Positions 1 to 9,121 of a stretch of 64,000 bases of DNA are shown in pieces. This stretch comes from DAISJM01 sp036821485 (GTDB lineage Bacteria > Verrucomicrobiota > Kiritimatiellia > CAIQIC01 > JAGNIJ01), in contig DAISJM010000008.1 of assembly GCA_036821485.1 (NCBI GenBank), forward strand, positions 1-64,000. The letters are read 5' to 3'. Made by a program: the position numbers and the translations under genes. Below the pieces are notes generated by a model. It saw only the letters and a program-made list of their open reading frames with translations. It did not search any database and had not been told where the DNA came from. The first letter of the stretch is position 1, and every line of letters begins with the position of its first letter.

Positions 1-1587
1 CTGTTTGCCCGCGTAGGCGGCGGTATCTATACGAAGGCCGCGGATGTCGGTGCGGATCTTGTGGGCAAAGTGGAAGCGGGTATCCCGGAGGATGATCCGC
101 GCAATCCCGCCGTCATCGCCGACAATGTCGGCGACAACGTCGGCGATGTTGCCGGCATGGGCGCCGATCTCTTTGAGTCGTACGTCGGTGCGATCGTCAG
201 TGCCATGGTGCTTGGCGCGACGGCTGTTGTGGCGTCTGATTCTGTTCGTCCCGTCATGAACCTCATTCTGCTCCCGCTGCTCATCGCTGGCGCGGGCATC
301 ATCTTCTCCATTGCTGGAACCTTCCTGGTGAAGACCAAGGAAGGCGGCGATCCCCAGAAGGCATTGAATGCCGGCACAATCGGGGCGGGCCTGGTGATGG
401 CTGTGTTGACTTATCCGCTCGTGAAGTATGTTGCGCCTGCGCAATTCGATCTGATCAGCATGACGTTCCGCGATGGCACGATCCAGACCATTACGGAACA
501 CTACCAAGCGTCCGGCATCTTCTGGGCAACGATCGTGGGCCTCGCCGCGGGCGTGGCTATTGGTCTTCTTGCCGAGTACTACACGGCTGAGGGCAAGGGG
601 CCGTCGAATCGCATCGCGGATGCGGCAGAAACGGGCGCTGCGACCAACATCATTGCCGGTCTTGGCACGGGCATGATTTCGACGGCTATCCCGGTGCTTG
701 TGCTGGGCGCCGCCATCATTCTCACCTATCGCTTCGCCGGTCTCTACGGTATTGCCATTGGCGGCTTGGGCATGCTGGCGACCACGGGTATTCAGCTTGC
801 GGTTGATGCGTACGGCCCCATCGCCGACAACGCGGGTGGTCTGGCCGAAATGGCGCACCTCGAAAAGGAAGTGCGTCAGCGTACGGACAAGTTGGATGCA
901 GTGGGCAATACGACGGCCGCGATTGGCAAGGGCTTTGCGATCGGCTCCGCCGCGCTGACGGCCTTGGCGCTCTTTGCGGCGTTCCGCGAGACAGTCGGTC
1001 TGCCCGTGATCGATGTGACGGACCCCAAGGTTATGGCCGGCCTGCTGGTCGGTTCCATGATGCCGTTCCTCTTCTCCGCGTTCGCGATGAACGCTGTCGG
1101 CCAGGCCGCGTTCGCCATGGTCGAAGAAGTCCGTCGTCAGTTCAAGACCATCCCCGGGTTGCTTGAGGGCAAGGAAGGCGTGAAGGCCGACTACGCCCGC
1201 TGCGTGGATATCTCCACGGCAGCCGCGATCAAGAAGATGACCGTGCCTGCCCTGCTGGGTATCCTGACCCCGGTGGGCATTGGGTTCATTTTCGGCAAGG
1301 AGATGTTGGGCGGTCTGCTGGCCGGTGTCACCGCGACGGGCGTTCTCATGGCGTTGTTTATGTCCAACGCCGGTGGTGCGTGGGACAACGCCAAGAAGCA
1401 CATTGAAGGTGGGGCACATGGCGGCAAGGGCTCGCCTGCGCACAAGGGCGCCGTCATCGGCGATACCGTGGGCGATCCTTTCAAGGACACCGCGGGTCCG
1501 TCCCTGAACATTCTGATGAAGTTGATGAGCGTGGTGGCGTTGGTTATTGCCCCGATTCTCAAGGGCGTGGCCCCGCTGATCAAATAG
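1..1587 (+). CDS. hppA: K+-dependent membrane-bound pyrophosphatase (5' end missing)
   Basis: Integral-membrane pyrophosphatase that couples PPi hydrolysis to H+ and/or Na+ export. The frame is open from base 1, so the N-terminus lies outside the window; 528 residues are visible. Family motifs are present: the PPi/Mg site DVGADLVGKVEAG followed by DDPRNPAVIADNVGDNVGD near residues 15-45, DNAGGLAEM, and near the C-terminus HKGAVIGDTVGDPFKDT. The segment GNTTAAIGKG has Ala and Gly where K+-independent enzymes carry Lys and Thr, which is the K+-dependent signature. Whether it pumps H+ or Na+ cannot be settled here. Its own terminator follows directly. Confidence 0.97.
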   Translation: MFARVGGGIYTKAADVGADLVGKVEAGIPEDDPRNPAVIADNVGDNVGDVAGMGADLFESYVGAIVSAMVLGATAVVASDSVRPVMNLILLPLLIAGAGIIFSIAGTFLVKTKEGGDPQKALNAGTIGAGLVMAVLTYPLVKYVAPAQFDLISMTFRDGTIQTITEHYQASGIFWATIVGLAAGVAIGLLAEYYTAEGKGPSNRIADAAETGAATNIIAGLGTGMISTAIPVLVLGAAIILTYRFAGLYGIAIGGLGMLATTGIQLAVDAYGPIADNAGGLAEMAHLEKEVRQRTDKLDAVGNTTAAIGKGFAIGSAALTALALFAAFRETVGLPVIDVTDPKVMAGLLVGSMMPFLFSAFAMNAVGQAAFAMVEEVRRQFKTIPGLLEGKEGVKADYARCVDISTAAAIKKMTVPALLGILTPVGIGFIFGKEMLGGLLAGVTATGVLMALFMSNAGGAWDNAKKHIEGGAHGGKGSPAHKGAVIGDTVGDPFKDTAGPSLNILMKLMSVVALVIAPILKGVAPLIK

Positions 1588-1604
1588 CATCTGGAAATAG
1601 TCCT

Positions 1605-1638
1605 CGGGGCGGGTTCTGCGATGGCGGAACCCGCCCCG
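1605..1638 (+). terminator. Rho-independent terminator after hppA
   Basis: A perfect 12-bp GC-rich stem (1605-1616 with 1627-1638) with a 10-base loop is followed by TTGCTTTT, 18 bases after the hppA stop codon. Confidence 0.8.
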
Positions 1639-1718
1639 TTGCTTTTCGGCCGGAAGGATTGAAGATTGATGGGCGGCGGGCATGGTTCTACCATGGGGCT
1701 TGTCTCGGGATGTCGCGA

Positions 1719-3338
1719 ATGAGGGAATCAGTCATCAGTCTAGGGCGGTCCGGCTGGTCACGGCGCTTTGCGTTGATGGCTGTGGCCGTGACGGCTGCGG
1801 CGTGGTCAGCGCTTGCCGCGCCCGATATAGGGGAAGGCCTCGGGTCCCAAACCGTTGTCTTGGCCAACCGCAATGTGCCGGAATCCGTGGAGCTGGCCAA
1901 ATACTACATGCAGCGGCGGGGAATTCCCGGCACGCATCTTTGCCTGGTGGATGTTCCGAGCGGCGAGACTGTGGCCCGGGAAATCTTCGAGCTTCAACTT
2001 CGCGATCCGCTGCTGGAATTCCTGCGGCGGCAGAAGCTGATTGATCAGGTCCGGAGAAATCCCGCCGAGGTGGGTCCCAACGAGACCTCATGGAACACGT
2101 TGAGCAGTTCCATTCGTTACGTTGTGTCCATGTATGGCATTCCGGTTAAAATAGCGGACACGCGATTCCAGGTGCTGCGGATTCTTCAGGATCAGTTTCG
2201 TCGTATCAACCTGAAGGATGCGGCGGCTGTGGACTCCGAACTTGCCCTGTTGCTTCATCCGGGGTACGGCCTTGCAGGGCCGATTGCCAATCCGTTGTTC
2301 AACCAGGTTCAGTGGGATGATGCGGGGTCGGCAAGCAGCTGGTTGCTGATTGCCGCGCGCTTGGATGGTCCCGATCCGGCGACCGTGCGGCGGATGATCG
2401 ATGACGCCATCTGGGCGGAGCGCTATGGGTTACAGGGGCGTGTGTACATCGACGCGCGCGGAATTCAGCACGGGGCGTATCAGGCGGGGGATCACTGGTT
2501 GCGCGAGTCGGCCGAACGGTTCTTGCGCGAGGGGTATGAGGTCGTGCTGGATCAGGCTGATTTCATATGGGGCGATGCCTATCCGGTTGAGCAGGCGGCG
2601 GTCTACATGGGTTGGTACGCGGAGAACGTGTCCGGCCCCTTTACGCGTTCCGACTTTCGTTTTCAGCGGGGTGCGATTGCCTACCATATTCACTCCGGCA
2701 GCGCGTCCATTCTTCGATCGACCGACCAGCGCTGGACAGGGCCCCTGCTGGCCAAGGGGGCTGCCGTGAGCATGGGTGCGGTGACGGAGCCTTTCTTGAA
2801 TTACACGCCACAGCTGGACCTGATGGCCGACCGCCTGTGCGAAGGCCACACCTTCGGCGAAAGCGTTTACATGGCGCAACCTGTTCTTTCGTGGCAGATG
2901 ACCTTCGTGGGTGATCCTCTCTACACACCGTTCAAGGCCAGCCTGGAGGATCAGATCGCGGCGCTGGAGAAGGATGGATTGCGCGAAGTGGAGTGGGCCT
3001 ACCTCCGCGAAATCAATCTCTTGGTGCGTGATGGTCGGTTCAATTATGCCTTGGAATACTGCCGTTCCAAACTCAGAGAGCACGAGAGCCTGGTGTTGCG
3101 CGAAAAGTTGGGCGACTTGTACGCGAAGAACGACCTCGTCAATGAAGCCGGCGAGCAGTACGAGGTCGTGATCGAAAAATCGGAGACCGCGGCCGCTGCC
3201 CTGCGGGTCGGAGCGCGATGGATGCTCATTCTCCGCTTGCTGGGCCGGAAGGACGAAGCTGCCCTTGTCGAATCGCGACTTCGTGAACGTTGGAAGGGCA
3301 GTCCTCAGCTTGCGTGGTTGGAGATGGCTCAGCCTTGA
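1719..3338 (+). CDS. TIGR03790 family secreted protein
   Basis: The opening of the mature region (VVLANRNVPESVELAKYYMQRRGIP) and the overall layout match the TIGR03790 family of unknown function, known from scattered environmental bacteria including Verrucomicrobia. The N-terminus has a basic stretch (SRRF) and a hydrophobic run ending SALAA, so export is likely. The last 110 residues (LREKLGDLYAKNDLVNEAGEQYE) look like a TPR-type helical tail. The start is uncertain: ATG 1719 is chosen because it keeps a complete signal peptide; 1659 and 1710 are also open. The stop overlaps a possible TTG start of the tatD gene. Confidence 0.75.
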   Translation: MRESVISLGRSGWSRRFALMAVAVTAAAWSALAAPDIGEGLGSQTVVLANRNVPESVELAKYYMQRRGIPGTHLCLVDVPSGETVAREIFELQLRDPLLEFLRRQKLIDQVRRNPAEVGPNETSWNTLSSSIRYVVSMYGIPVKIADTRFQVLRILQDQFRRINLKDAAAVDSELALLLHPGYGLAGPIANPLFNQVQWDDAGSASSWLLIAARLDGPDPATVRRMIDDAIWAERYGLQGRVYIDARGIQHGAYQAGDHWLRESAERFLREGYEVVLDQADFIWGDAYPVEQAAVYMGWYAENVSGPFTRSDFRFQRGAIAYHIHSGSASILRSTDQRWTGPLLAKGAAVSMGAVTEPFLNYTPQLDLMADRLCEGHTFGESVYMAQPVLSWQMTFVGDPLYTPFKASLEDQIAALEKDGLREVEWAYLREINLLVRDGRFNYALEYCRSKLREHESLVLREKLGDLYAKNDLVNEAGEQYEVVIEKSETAAAALRVGARWMLILRLLGRKDEAALVESRLRERWKGSPQLAWLEMAQP

Positions 3339-3346
3339 GTTCCTCT

Positions 3347-4129
3347 ATGATTCTCTTCGACAGCCATGCTCACTTCGATCACTTGGATGCGGCTGCGATT
3401 AGCGACGTGCTGAAGCGGGCGGCCAAGGCGGGGGTGGGTCGGATTCTCGCGGTCGGTGGGAGCCCTGCTGCAAACACCGCTGTGTTGCGCGTGGCACAGG
3501 ACTATCCCAAGCAGGTTCGCGCGGCGATTGGGCTGGACCGCGAGCAGGCGGGGCACCCGGAACTTGTAGCCCCGGTCGAATCATCGCTTTCCGGCCCGGG
3601 GGTCGTCGCGGTGGGCGAGATCGGTTTGGACTATCACTACCACCCGGAGAGCGCTGTGGCACAGAAGGACCTCTTTGCCCGCATGCTGACTCTTGCCGCC
3701 GATCACCAGTTGCCCGTAATGGTTCACAGCCGTGAGGCGGATGCTGATACGCTCGATCTGCTGGAGGATTTCGTGCGCCGTTGGACGGTGACGGAGCGAT
3801 CCCCGGGAGTGCTTCATTGTTTCACCGGCAGCGCGGATTTTGCACGGCGCTTGTTGGACCTTGGGTTTCTCGTCAGCTTCAGCGGAATCGTGACCTTTCG
3901 CAATGCCGGCATGCTGCGCGAGGTGGCCAAGCTGGTGCCGGCGGACCGCCTTCTGGTGGAAACGGATGCGCCCTACCTGGCGCCGGAGCCGTTCCGCGGT
4001 CGCGTAAATGAGCCCGAGCTGTTGCCACACGTCCTGGCGCTGCTTGCAAAGATTCGGAATGACAGCGTCGAGCATATTGCCCATATTACGGCACAAAACG
4101 CCTCCAGACTTTTCGGATGGGAGCCATGA
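3347..4129 (+). CDS. tatD: TatD family metal-dependent hydrolase/DNase
   Basis: A TIM-barrel metallohydrolase of 260 residues, the usual length for TatD/YcfH proteins, which are 3'-5' exonucleases on DNA. Metal ligands are visible: HAH at residues 7-9, GEIGLDYHYH, MVHSRE, LHCFTGS and the closing ETDAPYLAPEP, then NEP. ATG 3347 gives the standard MILFDSHAH start; a TTG at 3335 overlaps the upstream stop (TTGA) and would add four residues. The end overlaps the ROK gene by ATGA, so the two are probably translationally coupled. Confidence 0.93.
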   Translation: MILFDSHAHFDHLDAAAISDVLKRAAKAGVGRILAVGGSPAANTAVLRVAQDYPKQVRAAIGLDREQAGHPELVAPVESSLSGPGVVAVGEIGLDYHYHPESAVAQKDLFARMLTLAADHQLPVMVHSREADADTLDLLEDFVRRWTVTERSPGVLHCFTGSADFARRLLDLGFLVSFSGIVTFRNAGMLREVAKLVPADRLLVETDAPYLAPEPFRGRVNEPELLPHVLALLAKIRNDSVEHIAHITAQNASRLFGWEP

Positions 4130-5103
4130 CGATTATGAAAGACGGTCAGGTACGGCATGCAGTAGGCATCGATTTCGGCGGCACCTTCATCAAGATGGCG
4201 CTGGTCAGTGAGAAGGGCGAAGTGAAGGCCCGGACGAAGATTTCCACCAAGGAAGCTTCGACCCAGGACCAGTGGATTGACGCGGTGGGTCGCGGACTTG
4301 ACCAACTCAAGGCCAAAAAGGGTGGCGGCACGGAATCCATAGCAGGCATCGGCGTGGGTGTTCCGGGGTTCGTGGACTTCGAGCGTGGCTACATCTACGA
4401 CCTTGCCAACGTGCCGGGGTGGACAGGTGTTCTGTTGGCGCCGCGGCTGGAAGAACGATTCGGACTTCGCGTGCGCGTGGATAACGACGTCAATGCCATG
4501 GCGGTGGGCGAATGCACGTTCGGTGTGGGGCACGTATATCAGCATGCCGTGTTCGTGACGTTGGGAACGGGCGTGGGCGGGGCGCTGCTGATCAACAACC
4601 GGTTGTATCGTGGCGCGCACTCGATGGCGGGTGAGATTGGTCACATATCCATCAGGATGGATGGAGTGAAATCGCCGCAGGGGCGCGGCGGCTTGGAACA
4701 GTATGTCGGCAACCGCCGCATCGTGGAGCGGGCGGTGCAGTTGCTCGGGCAGGGGCGCAAGTCGACCATGAAGGATCTCGTGAATGGCGACCTCACCCAA
4801 CTCACCCCGGAAGTCATCAGCCAGGCGGCGAAGCAGGGCGATGAACTGGCCGTGGAAGTATTCGATTTTGTAGCCGACTGCCTGGCGACGGCGTTTTCAT
4901 CTGTTGCGTATCTCATTCAACCGCAAGCGATCATTATCGGCGGTGGCGTGGCCCAGAGCGGGCCCGTGCTGTTCGATCCTCTACGCCGGCATTTGAAGGA
5001 ACGTCTCAGCCCCGTCTTCTTTGATCGTCTTGAAATCAAGACGGCGGAGTTGGGCAACGACGCGGGTGTCATTGGGGCGGCCACGCTGGCCATGATGGAA
5101 TAG
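4126..5103 (+). CDS. ROK family sugar kinase-like protein lacking the zinc motif
   Basis: 325-residue actin-like ATPase-fold protein. It shows the phosphate-1 loop DFGGTFIKMAL near the N-terminus, GVGVPGFVD, the catalytic VDNDVNAMAVGE, the phosphate-2 motif TLGTGVGGALL and the ROK stretch AGEIGHI. ROK glucokinases normally have a Cys-rich zinc site (CxCGxxGCxE) next; here that position reads SPQGRGGLEQY with no cysteine. Sugar kinase activity, probably on glucose or a related hexose, is inferred from the family. Start ATG 4126 overlaps the tatD stop; 4117 and 4135 are in-frame alternatives. Confidence 0.88.
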   Translation: MTIMKDGQVRHAVGIDFGGTFIKMALVSEKGEVKARTKISTKEASTQDQWIDAVGRGLDQLKAKKGGGTESIAGIGVGVPGFVDFERGYIYDLANVPGWTGVLLAPRLEERFGLRVRVDNDVNAMAVGECTFGVGHVYQHAVFVTLGTGVGGALLINNRLYRGAHSMAGEIGHISIRMDGVKSPQGRGGLEQYVGNRRIVERAVQLLGQGRKSTMKDLVNGDLTQLTPEVISQAAKQGDELAVEVFDFVADCLATAFSSVAYLIQPQAIIIGGGVAQSGPVLFDPLRRHLKERLSPVFFDRLEIKTAELGNDAGVIGAATLAMME

Positions 5104-5113
5104 AGGGTTTCCG

Positions 5114-6049
5114 TTGAAGAAGATCGGTCTCGCATTGGGCAGCGGTGGGGCCCGGGGATGGGCCCACATCGGCGTCATTGAAGCGCTTGAGGAGGCGGGG
5201 TACGAGATCGGGTGGGTTGCCGGGACGAGCATGGGGTCGCTTGTGGGTGGGGCCTATGCCTCGGGTCGACTTGAAGCACTGAAACGGATCATCCAGCATC
5301 TCGACTGGAAGCAGGTGTTCTACTACTTCTTCGAGGTTACGTTCCCCCGGTCCGGGCTGATTGACGGCACAAAGATTGCGGGCTTCATCCGGGAACAACT
5401 GGGCGACGTGGACCTTGCATCCCTGCAAATTCCTTTTCGCGCAGTGGCCACGGATGTCATGACCGGGAAGGAAGTCCTGCTCTCCAGCGGAGACCTGATT
5501 GATGTCATCCGCGCCAGCATATCCATTCCGGGTATTTTCACCCCGGTGTCCCGCGACGGCATGACGCTTGTGGATGGCGGACTTGTGAACCCGGTACCGG
5601 TGGATATAGCGCGGGCCATGGGTGCGCCATTTGTTGTGGCGGTTGATCTGAATCATGGGCGGCTCTCGGGACGAGTCAGCGGGGAGGGCGAACGTCGGCC
5701 GGCCACAAAGCCGCTGCCGAAGATCAATCTGCGCAAGTTGAAGATGGAGGACAACAAGTTCCTTCGCGAATTGAACCGGCGGATCGATGTCTTCGATGAA
5801 TCCGTGCTTACCCCGGTTCGGGATTGGATGTTGAGGGAGGGGATGCCGAACGTCTTCGATGTGCTGGGCAACTCCATCCGGATCATGGAGGCGCAGATTT
5901 CCGACGCACGGCTGAAGATCGATGTTCCGGACTTACTGGTGCGACCTGCCGTGGGAGATATCAACGTCATGGAATTCCATCGTGCGGATGAGGCCATAAG
6001 GGCCGGTTATACGGCCGCGAAAGAAGCGATGGCCAAGGCGAAGCTCTAG
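5114..6049 (+). CDS. Patatin-like phospholipase / RssA-type serine hydrolase
   Basis: 311 residues beginning MKKIGLALGSGGARGWAHIG, the glycine-rich oxyanion segment of patatin-like proteins. The nucleophile elbow is GTSMG with Ser39, and the partner aspartate is in VDGG (Asp154), so the Ser-Asp dyad is intact. A lipid acyl hydrolase role is inferred; the physiological substrate is unknown. Translation appears to start at TTG 5114, eleven bases past the ROK stop, preceded by AGAGGG. The last four bases overlap the stop of the convergent DUF167 gene. Confidence 0.88.
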   Translation: MKKIGLALGSGGARGWAHIGVIEALEEAGYEIGWVAGTSMGSLVGGAYASGRLEALKRIIQHLDWKQVFYYFFEVTFPRSGLIDGTKIAGFIREQLGDVDLASLQIPFRAVATDVMTGKEVLLSSGDLIDVIRASISIPGIFTPVSRDGMTLVDGGLVNPVPVDIARAMGAPFVVAVDLNHGRLSGRVSGEGERRPATKPLPKINLRKLKMEDNKFLRELNRRIDVFDESVLTPVRDWMLREGMPNVFDVLGNSIRIMEAQISDARLKIDVPDLLVRPAVGDINVMEFHRADEAIRAGYTAAKEAMAKAKL

Positions 6050-6342
6050 ACGGCGAAGGTCTTCCGCGCTTCGGACTCCGTGACACCCCTGATCAGTACC
6101 GTCTTGTTCCGTCCTGTTTCGCCGCGCAGCAATTCCACATTCCTCGTCGGAATATGAAATGATTCGGCGAAAAACTCGATCAGCGCGCGGTTAGCCTTTC
6201 CTTCCACCGGCGGTGCCTGGAGTCTGATCTTGAGTGCGTCTCCGAGAAGCCCCTGAGAACCGCTGCGCGATGCGCGGGGCACAACGCGAACGTTCATGCG
6301 GATGCCGCCGGGAACTGGTTCCACCCATGCCATGGACGTCAT
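6046..6342 (-). CDS. DUF167 (YggU-like) small protein
   Basis: 98-residue alpha/beta protein with the DUF167 hallmark VRVVPRASRS, the central LKIRLQAPPVEGKANRALIEFFAE and RGETGRNKTVLIRG. The biochemical role of the family is not established. ATG 6342 gives the usual domain length; an upstream ATG at 6402 would add 20 unlikely residues. It ends tail-to-tail with the patatin-like gene, sharing CTAG. Confidence 0.85.
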   Translation of the reverse strand: MTSMAWVEPVPGGIRMNVRVVPRASRSGSQGLLGDALKIRLQAPPVEGKANRALIEFFAESFHIPTRNVELLRGETGRNKTVLIRGVTESEARKTFAV

Positions 6343-6458
6343 CGTGGTGGAGCGTGGGTGGGGAGTCAAGGAAGTCCGGCACGGGCTTGCATCCACGCGC
6401 ATGCGGCGGCATAGTGCGGAAGATGGGCTGTGAGTGGCCCGTCAGGAGAAAGTGACGC

Positions 6459-7112
6459 GTGGGACTTTTCATCACAACGCTTTTCGAAAATCCCTTCATG
6501 TATTTTGCCTGGGTGGGGATGGTCGCTTTCTCCATTTGCTTCCACGAGTACGCGCATGCGCAGATGCTTTACAGGCTGGGCGATGACACGGCTGCGCGCG
6601 AGGGGCATCTGTCGCTGAACCCCATGGTGCAGATGGGGCCGGTCTCGCTGGTGTTGCTCCTGCTGATTGGCATTGCATGGGGCGCGGTGCCTGTGAACAC
6701 CCGACATCTGAGGACGCGTGGCGCGGTGGCCATGGGTTCATTTGCGGGGCCGGCGGCGAATCTCCTGTTGTGCCTCATCTTCGGGGCGGTCACCACCGCC
6801 TTGATGCGGTGGGGCGGCGAGTCGCCGGCGGCGATGCTGGCCGGTCGGTTGTTTGGCGTGGGCACGGCGGCCAATGGCGTGCTGTTCGTCTTCAACATGC
6901 TGCCGGTGCCCATGCTGGACGGATGGTCGGTTTTCACGCTGTTCTTCCCGTCGTGGGGGAACCTGAGTCCCCAACAGGTACAGAACTACTCACTGATCTT
7001 CATGGCGGCGATCTTCCTCACGCCGGTGGGCAGTTGGATATGGATGCTTGGAAGTCTGCTGGCCCAACTGGTCATGCGGGGCTGGGGACAGTTGTTTCGC
7101 CTCTTCTTTTAG
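6459..7112 (+). CDS. Site-2-protease-like M50 membrane metallopeptidase
   Basis: 217 residues with several hydrophobic segments. The zinc site HEYAH (residues 29-33) lies in the first transmembrane region, and NMLPVPMLDGW supplies the third metal ligand typical of S2P proteins. It belongs to the short class without a PDZ domain (YwhC-like), which cleaves within membranes; the substrate is unknown. It starts at GTG 6459, with AGGAGA nine bases upstream. It is the last gene before a strand switch. Confidence 0.9.
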   Translation: MGLFITTLFENPFMYFAWVGMVAFSICFHEYAHAQMLYRLGDDTAAREGHLSLNPMVQMGPVSLVLLLLIGIAWGAVPVNTRHLRTRGAVAMGSFAGPAANLLLCLIFGAVTTALMRWGGESPAAMLAGRLFGVGTAANGVLFVFNMLPVPMLDGWSVFTLFFPSWGNLSPQQVQNYSLIFMAAIFLTPVGSWIWMLGSLLAQLVMRGWGQLFRLFF

Positions 7113-7118
7113 TCGGCG

Positions 7119-8171
7119 TCAGGCGGTTGGCCCCTGCGATCCGAAAGGCGTTGGCTCTTGCTGTACGGCGTGTAGTTCTTCGCGGAGCGCGTGGCCGGCG
7201 TGCGCCGAATGTCCCACGAACATCAGTCCGCCGAATAGACTCCACGCCACGCTGCCGATATAGCCCATGAGCGACAGCGGCACGGCGAAATGGGCGGGCA
7301 CATCAATGGCTCCAAACATCGTGGCGAAGAGTCCTTCGCGTACGCCAAGACTTCCGGGCGTGACGGGTATGGCTGCCACTACGCTGATGATCGGGAAGAG
7401 GGTGAAATAGTCGATGAGCGAAGCCTGGATGTCGAGACTCTCCCCGAAGCTGTAGCAGGCCAAGGTGAGGAAGCTCATGTTCAACACCGAGAAGAACACG
7501 GACAGGAACAGTACGCCGTGGCGATGGCGGTAGAGATAGAAAGCATCGTAGGTTCTGCGGATCAAGGCCCCGAGGCGATGGCTTTGTTCGAGGCGCTGAA
7601 AGAACGGCCAATGTTCAAACAGGTTGCGGCGGAACAGGGCAAAGATGGCGACCACGGAGCCGATCAGGAAGAAGAACATCAGGATGCCGGGGCCGCGCGT
7701 GCCCCGGTGATCGAGAAAGAGGGGAATGCGCAGGGCGATCATGACGCAGCAAAAGACGATCATGGCGAACAGACCAATGGCGCGATCGACGAAAACGGTG
7801 GAGGCGGCTTCTGCACGGCGGCCGGGGGCATCGAGCGAGGCGTAATAGGCCCGGGCGACATCGCCGCCGCAGGCCCCCAACATGAAGGCATTGAAGAATT
7901 GTCCGACGAAAAATACCTGGAACACGCGAAGGAACGACAGGCGGAGTCCCTGCGCATCGAGGATGAGCTTCCATCGCACCACCCCGGCCAGCAGGCCGAG
8001 GAAGGTCATGCCGAGGCCCACGATCCACCAAGGCCAGTGTGAAGTCGTCCGTCCAAGCACACTTGCCAAATCCTGCATATCGATGCGTCGGAATATCCAG
8101 AACAGAAGGAGCAGGCAGATGAGAAGACGGGCCACAAAGCCAAGCCGTTGTTGAAGCGGCGTGGACTTCAT
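7119..8171 (-). CDS. Flippase-like (UPF0104, lysylphosphatidylglycerol synthase TM-type) membrane protein
   Basis: 350-residue polytopic membrane protein of the TIGR00374/UPF0104 type, related to the membrane part of MprF and to archaeal AglD. Typical elements are RWKLIL after the second helix, the FFNAFMLGACGGDVARAYY segment, VFVDRAIGL and PGSLGVREGL. The start codon overlaps the stop of the GDP-sugar reductase by four bases, so it is the last gene of the sugar-nucleotide operon. Lipid-linked sugar handling is a reasonable inference from that position. Confidence 0.88.
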   Translation of the reverse strand: MKSTPLQQRLGFVARLLICLLLLFWIFRRIDMQDLASVLGRTTSHWPWWIVGLGMTFLGLLAGVVRWKLILDAQGLRLSFLRVFQVFFVGQFFNAFMLGACGGDVARAYYASLDAPGRRAEAASTVFVDRAIGLFAMIVFCCVMIALRIPLFLDHRGTRGPGILMFFFLIGSVVAIFALFRRNLFEHWPFFQRLEQSHRLGALIRRTYDAFYLYRHRHGVLFLSVFFSVLNMSFLTLACYSFGESLDIQASLIDYFTLFPIISVVAAIPVTPGSLGVREGLFATMFGAIDVPAHFAVPLSLMGYIGSVAWSLFGGLMFVGHSAHAGHALREELHAVQQEPTPFGSQGPTA

Positions 8172-9118
8172 GCGCCGGTCCTTGTTGCAGTTGCCGGGCG
8201 ACGATCAAAATCGTCCAAGATGTCTTTCAGCGTGGTTTCCAGCGGTATCTGGGGTTCCCATCCGATGGCCTTGCGGATGTGGGCGGTGTCGAGAATCGGA
8301 GGGTTGTCGGTTGGTCTGTAGCGTTCGGGGTCTATCTGGATATCCGGTTTTACTCCGGCCAATTGGCACAGCGTGTCGAGAATAGTTTGAATCTTCACGG
8401 GATTGCCCGTGGCGATATTGTAGGTTTGGCCGGGACGGCCCTTCTCGATGATCATGCGGTAGGCGCGGACAACGTCCCGCACGTCGGTGAAGTCCCGCTC
8501 GCCGTCGAGGTTGCCCACCTTCATCACGCTTTCGGCGCGGCCGTTACGGATGCGAATGAGTTGTTCGGCGAAAGCGGACGTGACGAATTGGATCGATTGG
8601 CCTGGTCCGATGTGGTTGCCGGGCCTTGCCGTCATGACCGGCATGGCATAACGCCGGGCGTACAGCAGTGTCGTGAGGTCGGCTGCGAGCTTTGAAACCG
8701 CATATGGATTTGACGGGTGAAAGCCTGACTGTTCATGGATGAGGCCGGGACGCGGGTCACGTCCATAGACTTCGGCCGACGTGACAATAAGGGCAGGCAG
8801 GCCTGCGCCGTGGTGCCGCAACGCCTCGAGAAGATTCACCGTGCCGTTCAAGTTGACGTCAAAGACGAGCTCCGGGTCCGTCCAGCCTGTGGGGACGAAT
8901 GCGATGCCGGCGAGATGGATACAGGCATCGGCATCGGCGGTGCGCAGAGCGTCGCGGAGAGACTCCATATTGCGCAGGTCGGCGATGTACGAGGCCTCAG
9001 CTTCAGGTGCCGTGCAAGGCTCGAGGTCGAGAGCGAGGGGAATGTGATTCGCCCTGCGCAATTCGCGCAGCAGGTGTTTGCCAACAAAACCGCCCGCGCC
9101 TGTGACGAGCACGCGCAC
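8168..9118 (-). CDS. rmd: GDP-6-deoxy-D-mannose reductase-like SDR
   Basis: 316-residue extended SDR. It has the NAD(P) loop GAGGFVGKH, the catalytic Ser in VTSAEVYG, YxxxK in NPYAVSK, and the RPGNHIGPGQ signature shared with Rmd enzymes, which reduce GDP-4-keto-6-deoxy-D-mannose to GDP-D-rhamnose. It sits three bases after gmd, whose product would be its substrate, which supports the assignment. A different 4-keto-sugar substrate cannot be excluded. Confidence 0.85.
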   Translation of the reverse strand: MRVLVTGAGGFVGKHLLRELRRANHIPLALDLEPCTAPEAEASYIADLRNMESLRDALRTADADACIHLAGIAFVPTGWTDPELVFDVNLNGTVNLLEALRHHGAGLPALIVTSAEVYGRDPRPGLIHEQSGFHPSNPYAVSKLAADLTTLLYARRYAMPVMTARPGNHIGPGQSIQFVTSAFAEQLIRIRNGRAESVMKVGNLDGERDFTDVRDVVRAYRMIIEKGRPGQTYNIATGNPVKIQTILDTLCQLAGVKPDIQIDPERYRPTDNPPILDTAHIRKAIGWEPQIPLETTLKDILDDFDRRPATATRTGA

Positions 9119-9121
9119 GTG

